DNA from: Candidatus Faecousia faecipullorum
GTDB lineage: Bacteria; Bacillota; Clostridia; Oscillospirales; Oscillospiraceae
NCBI GenBank assembly: GCA_018710805.1
Contig: DVJG01000067.1
Span: 1-6,563, forward strand
DNA length: 6,563 bases
Reading direction: 5' to 3'
Shown piece after piece: positions 1-6,320 of this stretch. Made by a program: the position numbers and the translations under genes. Position 1 is the first letter of the stretch; each line of letters begins with the position of its first letter. The notes under the pieces are model-generated. The model made no database searches, was not told the origin of the DNA, and worked only from the letters and a program-made list of their open reading frames with translations.

Positions 1-11
1 AGGAAAAAATC

Positions 12-1376
12 ATGAAAAAGCTCATCGCAATGCTGCTGGCAGTCTGCATGGTGCTTGGTCTGGCCGCCTGCGGCGGCAGCACCCCCGCTGAGACCACGGC
101 TCCCGCTGCTCCCGAAGCAACCGAAGCAACCGAAGCCCCCGCTGAAACCGAAGCCGCCGCTGACGGCGCCGCCGGTTCCGTCTACTACCTGAACTTCAAA
201 CCCGAAGCCGATGCCGCATGGCAGGAGCTGGCCAAGACCTACACCGCCCAGACCGGCGTGGAAGTCAAGGTCGTCACCGCCGCTTCCGGCACCTACTCCG
301 ACACCCTCACCGCCGAAATGGCCAAGACCGACGCCCCCACCCTGTTCCAGTGCGGCAACGCCCAGGGTCTTCTGGACTGGGGCGACTACTGCCTGGACCT
401 GAACGGCACCCCCGTCGCCGGTGAGCTGACCACCAACGACTTTAACCTCTACGACGAGAGCGGCGCCCTGAAGGCTCTGGGCTACTGCTACGAGGCCTTC
501 GGCATCATCGTCAACAAGGCTCTGCTGGCCGAGGCCGGCTACGCCGTTGAGGACATCAAGAACTTTGACACCCTGAAGGCCATTGCCGACGACATCCATG
601 CCCGTTCCGCCGAGCTGGGCTTCGACGCCTTCTCCGCTCCCGGCCTGGAAGGCTCCTCTTCCTGGCGTTTCTCCGGCCACCTGGCCAATATGCCCCTGTA
701 CTATGAGTTCACCGAAGACGGCATCACCGAGCAGCCCGCCGAAATCAAGGGCACTTACATGAACCTCTTCAAGAACATCTGGGACCTGTACATCACCGAC
801 ACCGCCGCTGACCCCAAGACCCTGTCCACCGGCACCGGCGAACAGTCCACCGGCGAATTCAAGGAAGGCAAGGCTGTCTTCTATCAGAACGGCTCCTGGG
901 AGTACGCAGGCCTGGTGGAAGCCGGCATGAAGCCCGAAGACCTGACCATGATCCCCATCTACTGCGGCGCTGAGGGCGAAGAGAATTCCGGCCTGTGCTG
1001 CGGCACCGAGAACTGCTGGGCCGTCAACGCCAAGGCAGATCCCGCCGACATCCAGGCCACTCTGGACTTCATCCACTGGGTCGTGACCTCCGACGAGGGC
1101 ACCACCATGATGGCTGAGCAGTTCGGACCCATCCCCTTCAAGAACGCCAAGACCCCCGAGAACGTGTTCTTCGCCGCCGCCAATGAATACACCGCCAACG
1201 GCAACTACGTAGTGACCTGGGCCTTCAACCACACCCCCAACGTGGACTCCTGGAGAGCCACCGTTGTCTCCGCTCTGGCCGCCTACTCCGCTGACCCCAC
1301 CGACGCCAACTGGGAGGCTGTTGTCTCCGCTTTCGTGGACGGCTGGGCCATTGAGTACGCCGTTCAGCACGGCTAA
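12..1376 (+). CDS. Carbohydrate ABC transporter solute-binding lipoprotein (MalE/UgpB-like, family 1)
   Basis: This 454-residue protein is the extracellular, lipid-anchored sugar receptor of the ABC importer encoded downstream. Residues 1-20 are a lipoprotein signal peptide: MKK, a hydrophobic stretch, then the lipobox LAAC with Cys20 as the predicted lipidated residue. Residues about 21-56 form a flexible Ala/Thr/Pro/Glu linker, and the folded domain starts near VYYLNFKPEA (57-66). The rest matches family 1 sugar-binding proteins in length and pattern: an early Thr-Gly-Val-x-Val-Lys-Val segment (about residues 79-86), a mid-protein region rich in Trp and Gly, and a Trp/Tyr-rich C-terminal half that would stack on sugar rings. 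The ATG follows AGGA at 1-4; bases further upstream are outside the window, so promoter and operator cannot be judged. The permeases and malQ downstream suggest alpha-glucan oligosaccharides as ligand, which is inference. Family assignment is secure, substrate is not. Confidence 0.95.
   Translation: MKKLIAMLLAVCMVLGLAACGGSTPAETTAPAAPEATEATEAPAETEAAADGAAGSVYYLNFKPEADAAWQELAKTYTAQTGVEVKVVTAASGTYSDTLTAEMAKTDAPTLFQCGNAQGLLDWGDYCLDLNGTPVAGELTTNDFNLYDESGALKALGYCYEAFGIIVNKALLAEAGYAVEDIKNFDTLKAIADDIHARSAELGFDAFSAPGLEGSSSWRFSGHLANMPLYYEFTEDGITEQPAEIKGTYMNLFKNIWDLYITDTAADPKTLSTGTGEQSTGEFKEGKAVFYQNGSWEYAGLVEAGMKPEDLTMIPIYCGAEGEENSGLCCGTENCWAVNAKADPADIQATLDFIHWVVTSDEGTTMMAEQFGPIPFKNAKTPENVFFAAANEYTANGNYVVTWAFNHTPNVDSWRATVVSALAAYSADPTDANWEAVVSAFVDGWAIEYAVQHG
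114..140 (+). repeat. Tandem 9-bp repeat in the lipoprotein linker
   Basis: Two exact copies of gaagcaacc (114-122, 123-131) are followed by a diverged third (132-140, gaagccccc). They encode Glu-Ala-Thr units in the linker between the lipidated cysteine and the sugar-binding domain. Such a repeat can change length by replication slippage without breaking the frame. Confidence 0.8.
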
Positions 1377-1396
1377 TTTCCTTCAGCATCCTTATT

Positions 1397-1423
1397 TAGG
1401 GGCGGGCTTACTGCCCGCCCCTA
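1397..1423. repeat. GC-rich palindrome, copy 1, after the binding-protein gene
   Basis: The arm taggggcgggc (1397-1407) pairs perfectly with gcccgccccta (1413-1423) around the loop ttact. It starts 20 bases after the stop codon. There is no T-run after it on the + strand, so it is not a standard intrinsic terminator. A 3'-end mRNA-stabilising hairpin or a REP-like element fits better. The central 25 bases recur exactly at 1616-1640. Confidence 0.8.
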
Positions 1424-1427
1424 GGCT

Positions 1428-1452
1428 GTCAAAAATCCCCTTGCGGACTTTG
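1428..1452. repeat. TGTCAAAAA-type motif, copy 1
   Basis: The segment begins tgtcaaaaatccccttg and shares this start with 6473-6489 (tgtcaaaaagccccttg, one base different). A looser relative lies at 6267-6290. At 6472-6503 the motif is one arm of a good hairpin. Here the second arm has decayed (ggactttg), leaving only a weak stem. It may be a degenerate terminator-like repeat. Confidence 0.45.
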
Positions 1453-1549
1453 GGAGCAACGGAAAGGGTCCCCGAAACGGTTATATATAGTAGGGCAGGC
1501 TCATGCCTTCCTCTTGTCCTGCTATACAGGCACTGGCCTTTACCTCGGA

Positions 1550-1575
1550 GGGAGGGATAAATCCCTCCCCTACAG
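1550..1575. repeat. Hairpin with ccctcccctacag tail, copy 1
   Basis: The arm gggaggga (1550-1557) pairs with tccctccc (1562-1569) around taaa. The right arm runs into the 13-bp word ccctcccctacag (1563-1575), which recurs exactly at 1739-1751, again as the right arm of a hairpin. A shared tail with different left arms suggests one repeat family with diverging cores. Confidence 0.65.
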
Positions 1576-1615
1576 AGGGCAATCCAAAATAGCAGGGAAG
1601 TCTTTTGACAAGCTG

Positions 1616-1649
1616 AGGGGCGGGCTTACTGCCCGCCCCTTTTCTTCTT
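1616..1649 (+). terminator. Palindrome copy 2 with T-rich tail; possible intra-operon attenuator
   Basis: The arm aggggcgggc (1616-1625) pairs perfectly with gcccgcccct (1631-1640) around ttact, identical to 1398-1422. Unlike copy 1 it is followed by tttcttctt (1641-1649), so on the + strand it has the form of an intrinsic terminator. It lies about 220 bases before the permease start. Partial termination here would give more binding-protein mRNA than permease mRNA. The T-tract is interrupted by C, so strength is uncertain. Confidence 0.5.
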
Positions 1650-1725
1650 GGACGGTATGTCCGCCTAACCGCCCAAAATCGTACTGCTGTACCACGGTTC
1701 CTTACGGCTCCACAGCCACAGCAGA

Positions 1726-1751
1726 GGCAGGGGCAAGCCCCTCCCCTACAG
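1726..1751. repeat. Hairpin with ccctcccctacag tail, copy 2
   Basis: The arm aggggc (1729-1734) pairs with gcccct (1737-1742). After a C/C mismatch, gg (1726-1727) can pair with cc (1744-1745). The right side contains ccctcccctacag (1739-1751), identical to 1563-1575. The core differs from copy 1, so this is a related rather than identical element. Confidence 0.55.
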
Positions 1752-1764
1752 GAACAAATCCCCC

Positions 1765-1826
1765 GGGCCGAGATACGAGATATGCGCTGGAACCTCCAGG
1801 GCGTATCTGGTATCTCGTATCCGCCC
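1765..1826. repeat. Long imperfect hairpin just upstream of the permease gene
   Basis: The core arm atacgagata (1773-1782) pairs perfectly with tatctcgtat (1811-1820). The stem extends outward through ggg (1765-1767) with ccc (1824-1826) across single-base bulges. Inside, ctgg (1787-1790) pairs with ccag (1796-1799). It ends 18 bases before the ribosome binding site at 1845-1851. It may be another repeat element, a leader hairpin affecting permease translation, or, less likely, an operator, since the centre is far too long for a normal LacI half-site spacing. Confidence 0.55.
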
Positions 1827-1844
1827 AAAAACATTCATGAAAGT

Positions 1845-1851
1845 GAGGGAG
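1845..1851 (+). promoter_or_regulatory. Ribosome binding site that favours a TTG start
   Basis: The sequence gagggag lies six bases before TTG at 1858. The upstream in-frame ATG at 1837 has no purine-rich site before it (it follows cccaaaaacattc). The strong, well-spaced site therefore argues for initiation at 1858. Confidence 0.65.
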
Positions 1852-1857
1852 ATCACC

Positions 1858-2757
1858 TTGGCTCAAAGAAAAAAGAAATCGGTCAATCTCGTCCAGCGGC
1901 CCATCCGGCGTCTGGCACCCATCTTCATCCTGCCCACCTTTCTGGCCTTCGTCATCGGCTTCGTCTGGCCCTTTATGCAGGGCATTTACCTGTCCTTCTG
2001 CTCCTTCAACACCCCCAGGGATGCAAAATGGGAGGGCTTTTCCAACTATGTGAAGGTATTTGCTGACCCAGGCTTCCGGAACGCCTTCAAAAACACCGCC
2101 CTTTTCGCCATTGTGTCCATTATCCTCATCAACGTCATCGCCTTTATGATCGCCTACGCCCTGACCCAGAAAATGCGGGGCGCCAACCTGTTTCGGACCG
2201 TGTTCTTCATGCCGAACCTCATCGGCGGCGTGGTGCTGGGCTACATCTGGAGCATGATCTTTGACGGCATCCTCAAGCAGTACGGCACCTACCTGACCTC
2301 TAACGGCACCTACGGCTTCTGGGGTCTGGTGATTCTGGTGGCCTGGCAGCAGATCGGCTACATGATGATCATTTACATCGCAGGATTGCAGGCCGTGCCG
2401 GAGGATATGCTGGAAGCGGCCCGCATCGACGGCGCCACGGGCAGCCAGTCCCTGTTCCAGGTCATCATCCCAAATGTCATGCCCTCCATCACCACCTGCA
2501 CCTTCCTGACCCTGACCAACTCCTTTAAAATGTTCGACCAGAACATGGCCCTGACCGGCGGCCTGCCCAGCGTCATTCAGAACGGCGCCAAGCTGAACAT
2601 CACGGAACTTCTGGCCCTGAACATCTACTCCACCTACAACATCGGCAAGAAATACCACGGTGTGGCCCAGGCCAAGGCCGTTGTGTTCTTCATCCTGGTT
2701 GCCGTGCTGGCCATTACCCAGCAGGCCGCCACCCGCGCAAAGGAGGTCCAGCAGTGA
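1858..2757 (+). CDS. Sugar ABC transporter permease, MalF/UgpA type
   Basis: This is one of two membrane subunits forming the import channel. From the TTG start it has 299 residues (306 if the ATG at 1837 is used), normal for this family. The N-terminus is short and basic (RKKK). Six likely membrane helices lie near residues 19-47, 80-102, 113-133, 152-175, 205-228 and 268-290. The cytoplasmic EAA loop that docks the ATPase is clear: EDMLEAARIDGA (182-193), with the conserved Glu-Ala-Ala and Ile-Asp-Gly. It lacks the long N-terminal extension of enterobacterial MalF, as usual in Firmicutes. Its stop overlaps the next permease start, so the two are translationally coupled. The start choice rests on gagggag at 1845-1851. 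Family assignment is secure. The sugar is inferred from neighbouring malQ. Confidence 0.93.
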   Translation: MAQRKKKSVNLVQRPIRRLAPIFILPTFLAFVIGFVWPFMQGIYLSFCSFNTPRDAKWEGFSNYVKVFADPGFRNAFKNTALFAIVSIILINVIAFMIAYALTQKMRGANLFRTVFFMPNLIGGVVLGYIWSMIFDGILKQYGTYLTSNGTYGFWGLVILVAWQQIGYMMIIYIAGLQAVPEDMLEAARIDGATGSQSLFQVIIPNVMPSITTCTFLTLTNSFKMFDQNMALTGGLPSVIQNGAKLNITELLALNIYSTYNIGKKYHGVAQAKAVVFFILVAVLAITQQAATRAKEVQQ

Positions 2758-3614
2758 TGAAAAAGAAGAAACTCAGCGGCTACAGCACCGGCTCCACCAT
2801 CCTGACCATTTTCTTTACGGTTCTGTGCCTCGTCTGGATCATGCCCATTTTTGAGGTGCTCATGAACTCCCTGAAGGCCAACACCTTCGTAAACCTGGAG
2901 CCCTTCAAGCTTCCCACCGCCGAGAGCTTCGTGGGCTTTGCCAACTACGTCAAGGGCCTGACCTTCGGCAACTACCCCTTCTTAAAGTCCGTGGGCTACA
3001 CCCTGTTCATTACCGTGGTTTCCGTGGCCCTGATTCTCCTGTTCTGCTCCATGTCGGCCTGGTACATCGCCCGGGTCAACAGCCTACCTTCCCGGATTTT
3101 CTACTACCTGTGCCTCTTCTCCATGATCGTGCCCTTCCAGATGGTCATGTTCACCCTGACCTTCACCGCCGACCAGCTGAAGCTCAACACCCCCTACACC
3201 ATTCCCATTGTGTATCTTGGCTTCGGCGCAGGCCTTGCCATCTTCATGTTCCTGGGCTTCGTAAAGGGACTGCCCATGGAAATCGAGGAGGCCGCCGCCA
3301 TTGACGGCTGCGGGCCCCTGCGTACCTTCTTTAACGTGGTGCTGCCCATGCTGAAACCCACCCTGATTTCCGTGGGCATTCTGGAGCTCATGTGGGTCTG
3401 GAACGACTATCTGCTGCCCTACCTGGTTCTGGACCGGACCAAGTATATGACCATTTCCATTCACGTCCAGTACCTCAAGGGCAGCTACGGCGCCGTGGAT
3501 ATGGGCGCCACCATGGCCGTGATTATGCTCAGCATTATCCCCATTATCATCGTCTACCTCTTCTGCCAGAAGCACATCATCAAAGGCGTGGCCGCCGGCG
3601 CGGTGAAAGGATAA
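2757..3614 (+). CDS. Sugar ABC transporter permease, MalG type
   Basis: This is the second membrane subunit, 285 residues from ATG 2757. A GTG at 2754 immediately before it is a possible alternative adding one residue. An excellent ribosome binding site, aaaggaggt (2739-2747), lies inside the end of the upstream gene and serves either start. The ATG shares its A with the upstream TGA stop. The basic N-terminus (KKKK) is followed by a first helix near residues 15-39, then further hydrophobic helices near 80-103, 114-138, 148-170, 196-218 and 252-275. The EAA loop reads EEAAAIDG (177-184) followed by Cys-Gly-Pro, then LPMLKPT, as in MalG-type subunits. It would pair with the preceding permease and a separate ATPase. 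No such ATPase gene follows. The next gene is a regulator after 54 bases. Confidence 0.94.
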   Translation: MKKKKLSGYSTGSTILTIFFTVLCLVWIMPIFEVLMNSLKANTFVNLEPFKLPTAESFVGFANYVKGLTFGNYPFLKSVGYTLFITVVSVALILLFCSMSAWYIARVNSLPSRIFYYLCLFSMIVPFQMVMFTLTFTADQLKLNTPYTIPIVYLGFGAGLAIFMFLGFVKGLPMEIEEAAAIDGCGPLRTFFNVVLPMLKPTLISVGILELMWVWNDYLLPYLVLDRTKYMTISIHVQYLKGSYGAVDMGATMAVIMLSIIPIIIVYLFCQKHIIKGVAAGAVKG

Positions 3615-3668
3615 TTTTCCGGTTCCGCGGCCTTTCCAGGCGGACTTCAAAAGCGGGAGCGTGACATC

Positions 3669-4673
3669 ATGACCATCAAAGACCTTGCCATAAAAACTGG
3701 GTACGCCGTGGGCACGGTGTCCCGGGCCCTGAACGGGCACCCCAACGTCAGCGAGAAGGCCCGGACTGCCATTCTGGCCGCGGCCCAGGAGTGCGGCTTC
3801 CAGCTGAACCAGAACGCCAAACAGCTCAAGCAGATTCACTCCACCAACATTCTTCTGGTGGTAAAGGGCACGCGAAACGACCTGTTCGCCGAAATGATTG
3901 AGGCCATCCAGGGTCTGGTGGCAGAGACGCCCTATCAGCTGGCGGTGGACTACATGGACGAGGACAGCAACGAGGTCCTCCGGGCCCTGCGGCTCATTCC
4001 GGAGAAAAAGCCTCTGGGTATTCTCTTCCTGGGGGGCAATACCGGAAACTTCGCCGAGAATTTCGCCGCCATCGACGTGCCCTGCGTTCTGGTGACCAGC
4101 GACGCATCCCAGCTGCCTTTTGAGAACCTTTCCAGCGTTACCATTGACGACCGCCAGGCCGCCTGCGAGGCTCTGGAGCTTCTCATCTCCCTGGGCCATC
4201 GGCACATTGCCGTCATCGGCGGCGACCCCGCCATTTCGGACACCAGCCGCCTGCGTATGGACGGGTGCCTGGACGCCTTCCGATCTAGGGGCATCCCCTT
4301 CGACCCGGAGAAAAGCTATCGGGCCGTGCGCTATTCCTACCAGGGAGGCTACGAAGCCGCCCAGGACCTTCTCAGCCAGGGACGCAGCTTCACCGCCATT
4401 TTTGCCGCCGCCGACGTCATTGCCATCGGCGCCATCCGGGCCCTGGCGGAGCAGGGGTTGAAGGTCCCGGAGGACGTGTCGGTCATGGGCGTGGACGGTC
4501 TGCCTCTTGGCAGCTACCTGGTGCCCAGGCTCGCCACGGTGCGCCAGAATGTCCGGGACCTGGCAAAGCGGAGCCTTCAGGTGCTTCTCGCCGCCATTGA
4601 GGACAGCGCCCCGGCCCGGCACGAAATCGTGCCCTACGCCATTGTTCAGCGGGAGAGCATCCGCCAAAAGTAG
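3669..4673 (+). CDS. LacI-family transcriptional regulator
   Basis: This 334-residue protein has standard LacI architecture. Residues 2-23 form the helix-turn-helix (TIKDLAIKTGYAVGTVSRAL, then NG), with the signature Gly-Thr-Val-Ser-Arg at 15-19. Residues about 47-56 are the hinge helix, with Ala50 and Leu53 where the minor-groove contacts sit. From about residue 59 it has a periplasmic-binding-protein-like effector domain, including the GHRHIAVIGGD and RLRMDGCLDAF segments and a C-terminal VPEDVSVMGVDG segment. It probably represses this locus and is relieved by a sugar or derivative, as in MalR-type regulators; that role is inferred from position. The ATG is preceded by gggag (3655-3659) with nine bases between. 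It is co-oriented with the transporter genes and malQ, so it is likely autoregulated. No convincing operator is visible in the window, probably because the main promoter lies upstream of it. Confidence 0.95.
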   Translation: MTIKDLAIKTGYAVGTVSRALNGHPNVSEKARTAILAAAQECGFQLNQNAKQLKQIHSTNILLVVKGTRNDLFAEMIEAIQGLVAETPYQLAVDYMDEDSNEVLRALRLIPEKKPLGILFLGGNTGNFAENFAAIDVPCVLVTSDASQLPFENLSSVTIDDRQAACEALELLISLGHRHIAVIGGDPAISDTSRLRMDGCLDAFRSRGIPFDPEKSYRAVRYSYQGGYEAAQDLLSQGRSFTAIFAAADVIAIGAIRALAEQGLKVPEDVSVMGVDGLPLGSYLVPRLATVRQNVRDLAKRSLQVLLAAIEDSAPARHEIVPYAIVQRESIRQK

Positions 4674-4704
4674 TCAATCTTTCGTACATTTGAGGAGAAA
4701 AACC

Positions 4705-6225
4705 ATGCGTGAAAGCGGAATTCTGATGCACTTAAGTTCCCTGCCGGGCCCCTACGGCATTGGCTCCATGGGAAAAAGCGCCTACCATTTTGTGGACTTC
4801 CTGGAAAAATCCGGTCAGGCCTTCTGGCAGATCCTGCCCCTGGCCCCTACGGGCTACGGCAATTCCCCCTACCAGTCCGCCTCCTCCTGCGCCGGGAACC
4901 CCTACCTCATTGACCTGGACACCCTGGCGGAGGAAGGCCTTCTCACAAAAGCGGAAATCGATTCCTTCCCCTGGGGCCAGGACCCTCTGCGGGTGGACTT
5001 CGGAGCCTTGTATGAAAGCCGCTTCCAGGTCCTGAAAATCGCCTGCGGCCGCTTCGTCCCCGGAGAGGACTACTGGAAATTCCTGGAAGAAAACCGGGAC
5101 TGGCTTCCGGATTACAGCCTCTTCATGGCCATCAAGAACCATTTCGGCGGCAAGCCCTGGCTGGACTGGCCCCAGGAGCTGCGGTTCCGGGACCCGGAGG
5201 CCCTGGAGAAAATGCGCCGGACATTGGAGGAGGAAATCCGTCTGCAATGCTTTATGCAGTATGAATTCATGAAGCAGTGGCAGGCCCTGCGGGCCTATGC
5301 GGCGGAAAAGAAGGTCCGCATCATCGGAGACGTGCCCATTTACGTGCCCATGGACTCCGCCGAGGTCTGGACCGAGCCGGAGCTTTTCCAGCTGGACGAA
5401 GACCTGTACCCGGTGGTGGTGGCCGGGTGTCCCCCGGACGCCTTCACCGCCGACGGCCAGCTCTGGGGCAACCCTATTTACCGCTGGCAGCAGCACGCCG
5501 CCACGGGCTATGAATGGTGGATTCACCGGCTCCGGGCCGCCGGAAAGCTCTACGACGTCACCCGCATTGACCACTTCCGGGCCTTCGAGAGCTACTGGGC
5601 CGTGCCCTACGGCGACAAGACCGCCAGAGGCGGCGCCTGGGTGAAGGGCCCCGGCATGGACTTCCTCCGCGCCATCCGAAACGCCCTGCCGGATCTGGAC
5701 TTCATTGCCGAGGACCTGGGCTTCATCACCCCGGAGGTAAGGCAGCTTCAGGTGGATTCCGGCTATCCCGGCATGAAGGTCATTGAATTCGCCTTCGACT
5801 CCCGGGAGGAAAGCGACTACCTGCCCCACCGCTATCCCGTGGACTCCGTGTGCTACACCGGCACCCACGACAATGTGACGGTGAAGCAGTGGTTCGACGA
5901 AGCCGCCGAAGAGGACGTGGCCTTCGCCAAAGCCTATCTGGGGCTGAACAGCGAGGAAGGCTGGGTCTGGGGCATGATTCGCGGCGGCATGGGCTCCGTG
6001 TCCAGGCTCTTCGTTGCCCAGATGCAGGACTATCTGGAACTGGGCAAGGCCGGTCGGATGAACTTCCCCGGAACCCTTACCAACGACAACTGGACCTGGC
6101 GGGCGGAGGAAGGCTTCGACGCCGACGCCCTGGCAGACCGGATTTACACCATGACCTGTATGTACGGCAGATGCCCCAGACGTCCCGAGCCTGAGGCGGA
6201 AGAAACCGAAGAAACCGAAGCATAA
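4705..6225 (+). CDS. malQ: 4-alpha-glucanotransferase (amylomaltase, GH77)
   Basis: This 506-residue cytoplasmic enzyme transfers alpha-1,4-glucan segments between maltodextrins and releases glucose, the normal second step after maltodextrin import. Length and motifs fit the short bacterial GH77 type. The start is RESGILMHLSSLPGPYGIG. The substrate-site motif SPYQSASSCAGNPY follows. GDVPIYV begins at 208, and GQLWGNPIY at 251-259 belongs to the active-site loop. The catalytic residues are all present: nucleophile Asp289 in RIDHFR, acid/base Glu336 in AEDLG, and Asp389 in GTHDN. TNDNWTWR lies at 459-466. The ATG at 4705 has gaggag (4692-4697) seven bases upstream; an open frame continues further upstream, but that part is only a shadow of the regulator gene. 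It starts 31 bases after the LacI gene, so probably shares its transcript. Unusual is the acidic tail after Arg493 (PEPEAEETEETEA). Confidence 0.97.
   Translation: MRESGILMHLSSLPGPYGIGSMGKSAYHFVDFLEKSGQAFWQILPLAPTGYGNSPYQSASSCAGNPYLIDLDTLAEEGLLTKAEIDSFPWGQDPLRVDFGALYESRFQVLKIACGRFVPGEDYWKFLEENRDWLPDYSLFMAIKNHFGGKPWLDWPQELRFRDPEALEKMRRTLEEEIRLQCFMQYEFMKQWQALRAYAAEKKVRIIGDVPIYVPMDSAEVWTEPELFQLDEDLYPVVVAGCPPDAFTADGQLWGNPIYRWQQHAATGYEWWIHRLRAAGKLYDVTRIDHFRAFESYWAVPYGDKTARGGAWVKGPGMDFLRAIRNALPDLDFIAEDLGFITPEVRQLQVDSGYPGMKVIEFAFDSREESDYLPHRYPVDSVCYTGTHDNVTVKQWFDEAAEEDVAFAKAYLGLNSEEGWVWGMIRGGMGSVSRLFVAQMQDYLELGKAGRMNFPGTLTNDNWTWRAEEGFDADALADRIYTMTCMYGRCPRRPEPEAEETEETEA
6199..6216 (+). repeat. Tandem 9-bp repeat encoding the MalQ acidic tail
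   Basis: Two exact copies of gaagaaacc (6199-6207, 6208-6216) encode Glu-Glu-Thr units at residues 499-504, beyond the last conserved GH77 segment. The unit resembles the gaagcaacc repeat in the lipoprotein linker. It probably arose by slippage and adds an expendable acidic tail. Confidence 0.65.
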
Positions 6226-6266
6226 AGCATACCCCCGGCTGGAAGTCTCCAACCGGGGGTATGCTT
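6225..6266. terminator. Strong hairpin at the malQ stop codon
   Basis: The arm aagcatacccccgg (6225-6238) pairs perfectly over 14 bp with ccgggggtatgctt (6253-6266). The loop can form four more pairs (tgga 6240-6243 with tcca 6248-6251). It begins inside the stop codon. There is no T-run after it on the + strand, only tt then gtcaaaaaa, so intrinsic termination is doubtful. It may instead protect or define the 3' end of the operon mRNA. Confidence 0.6.
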
Positions 6267-6286
6267 GTCAAAAAAGCCTCGCAGAG

Positions 6287-6307
6287 TTTGCCGCCTGGGG
6301 CGGCAAA
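6287..6307. repeat. Nine-bp hairpin after malQ
   Basis: The arm tttgccgcc (6287-6295) pairs perfectly with ggcggcaaa (6299-6307) around tgg. The right arm's ggcaaa (6302-6307) can instead pair with tttgcc (6325-6330), so this hairpin and the following structure compete. Confidence 0.6.
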
Positions 6308-6320
6308 TAAAATGAAAACC

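Larger units (their letters stand above)
1377..1857. other. 480-bp non-coding spacer with a cluster of palindromic repeats
   Basis: No believable gene lies here. Short open frames on both strands give Pro/Arg/Cys-rich products with no family look. The spacer holds at least five hairpins: two identical 25-bp palindromes (1398-1422, 1616-1640), two hairpins ending in the same 13-bp tail (1550-1575, 1729-1751), and a long imperfect hairpin (1765-1826). A TGTCAAAAA motif lies at 1428-1435 and following. A lone TATAGT (1486-1491) has no -35 partner, and a perfect TTGACA (1605-1610) has no -10 partner, so no promoter is called. The layout looks like accumulated REP-like or small non-autonomous elements between two genes of one operon. 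Confidence 0.75.

Noticed and set aside
1605..1610. Perfect TTGACA -35 box
   Set aside because: No TATAAT-like hexamer lies 16-18 bases downstream; that position falls in the GC-only palindrome at 1616-1640.
1550..1751. CRISPR array from the repeated words in the spacer
   Set aside because: There are only two copies of each word at irregular spacing, with no uniform spacers and no cas genes.
1481..1840. 108- and 117-residue open frames on both strands of the repeat spacer
   Set aside because: Both cover the same palindromic repeats, are rich in Pro, Arg and Cys, lack ribosome binding sites, and resemble no family.
1702..2658. 318-residue open frame on the minus strand
   Set aside because: It is antisense to the MalF-type permease and runs through the repeat cluster. 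Its composition (Gly, Gln, Asp, Val) is typical of a shadow frame.
3084..4667. 527-residue open frame on the minus strand
   Set aside because: It is antisense to two well-supported genes and its product is His/Gly/Val-rich with no domain pattern. It is a by-product of C-ending codons in GC-rich genes on the other strand.
4507..4704. N-terminal extension of malQ to an ATG at 4507
   Set aside because: The extra 66 residues overlap the LacI gene, have shadow-frame composition, and are unlike GH77. ATG 4705 has a strong, well-spaced ribosome binding site and gives the canonical N-terminus.
4732..6252. 506-residue open frame on the minus strand opposite malQ
   Set aside because: It lies fully antisense to a complete GH77 gene with all catalytic residues, shows no recognisable motif, and crosses the malQ end hairpin.
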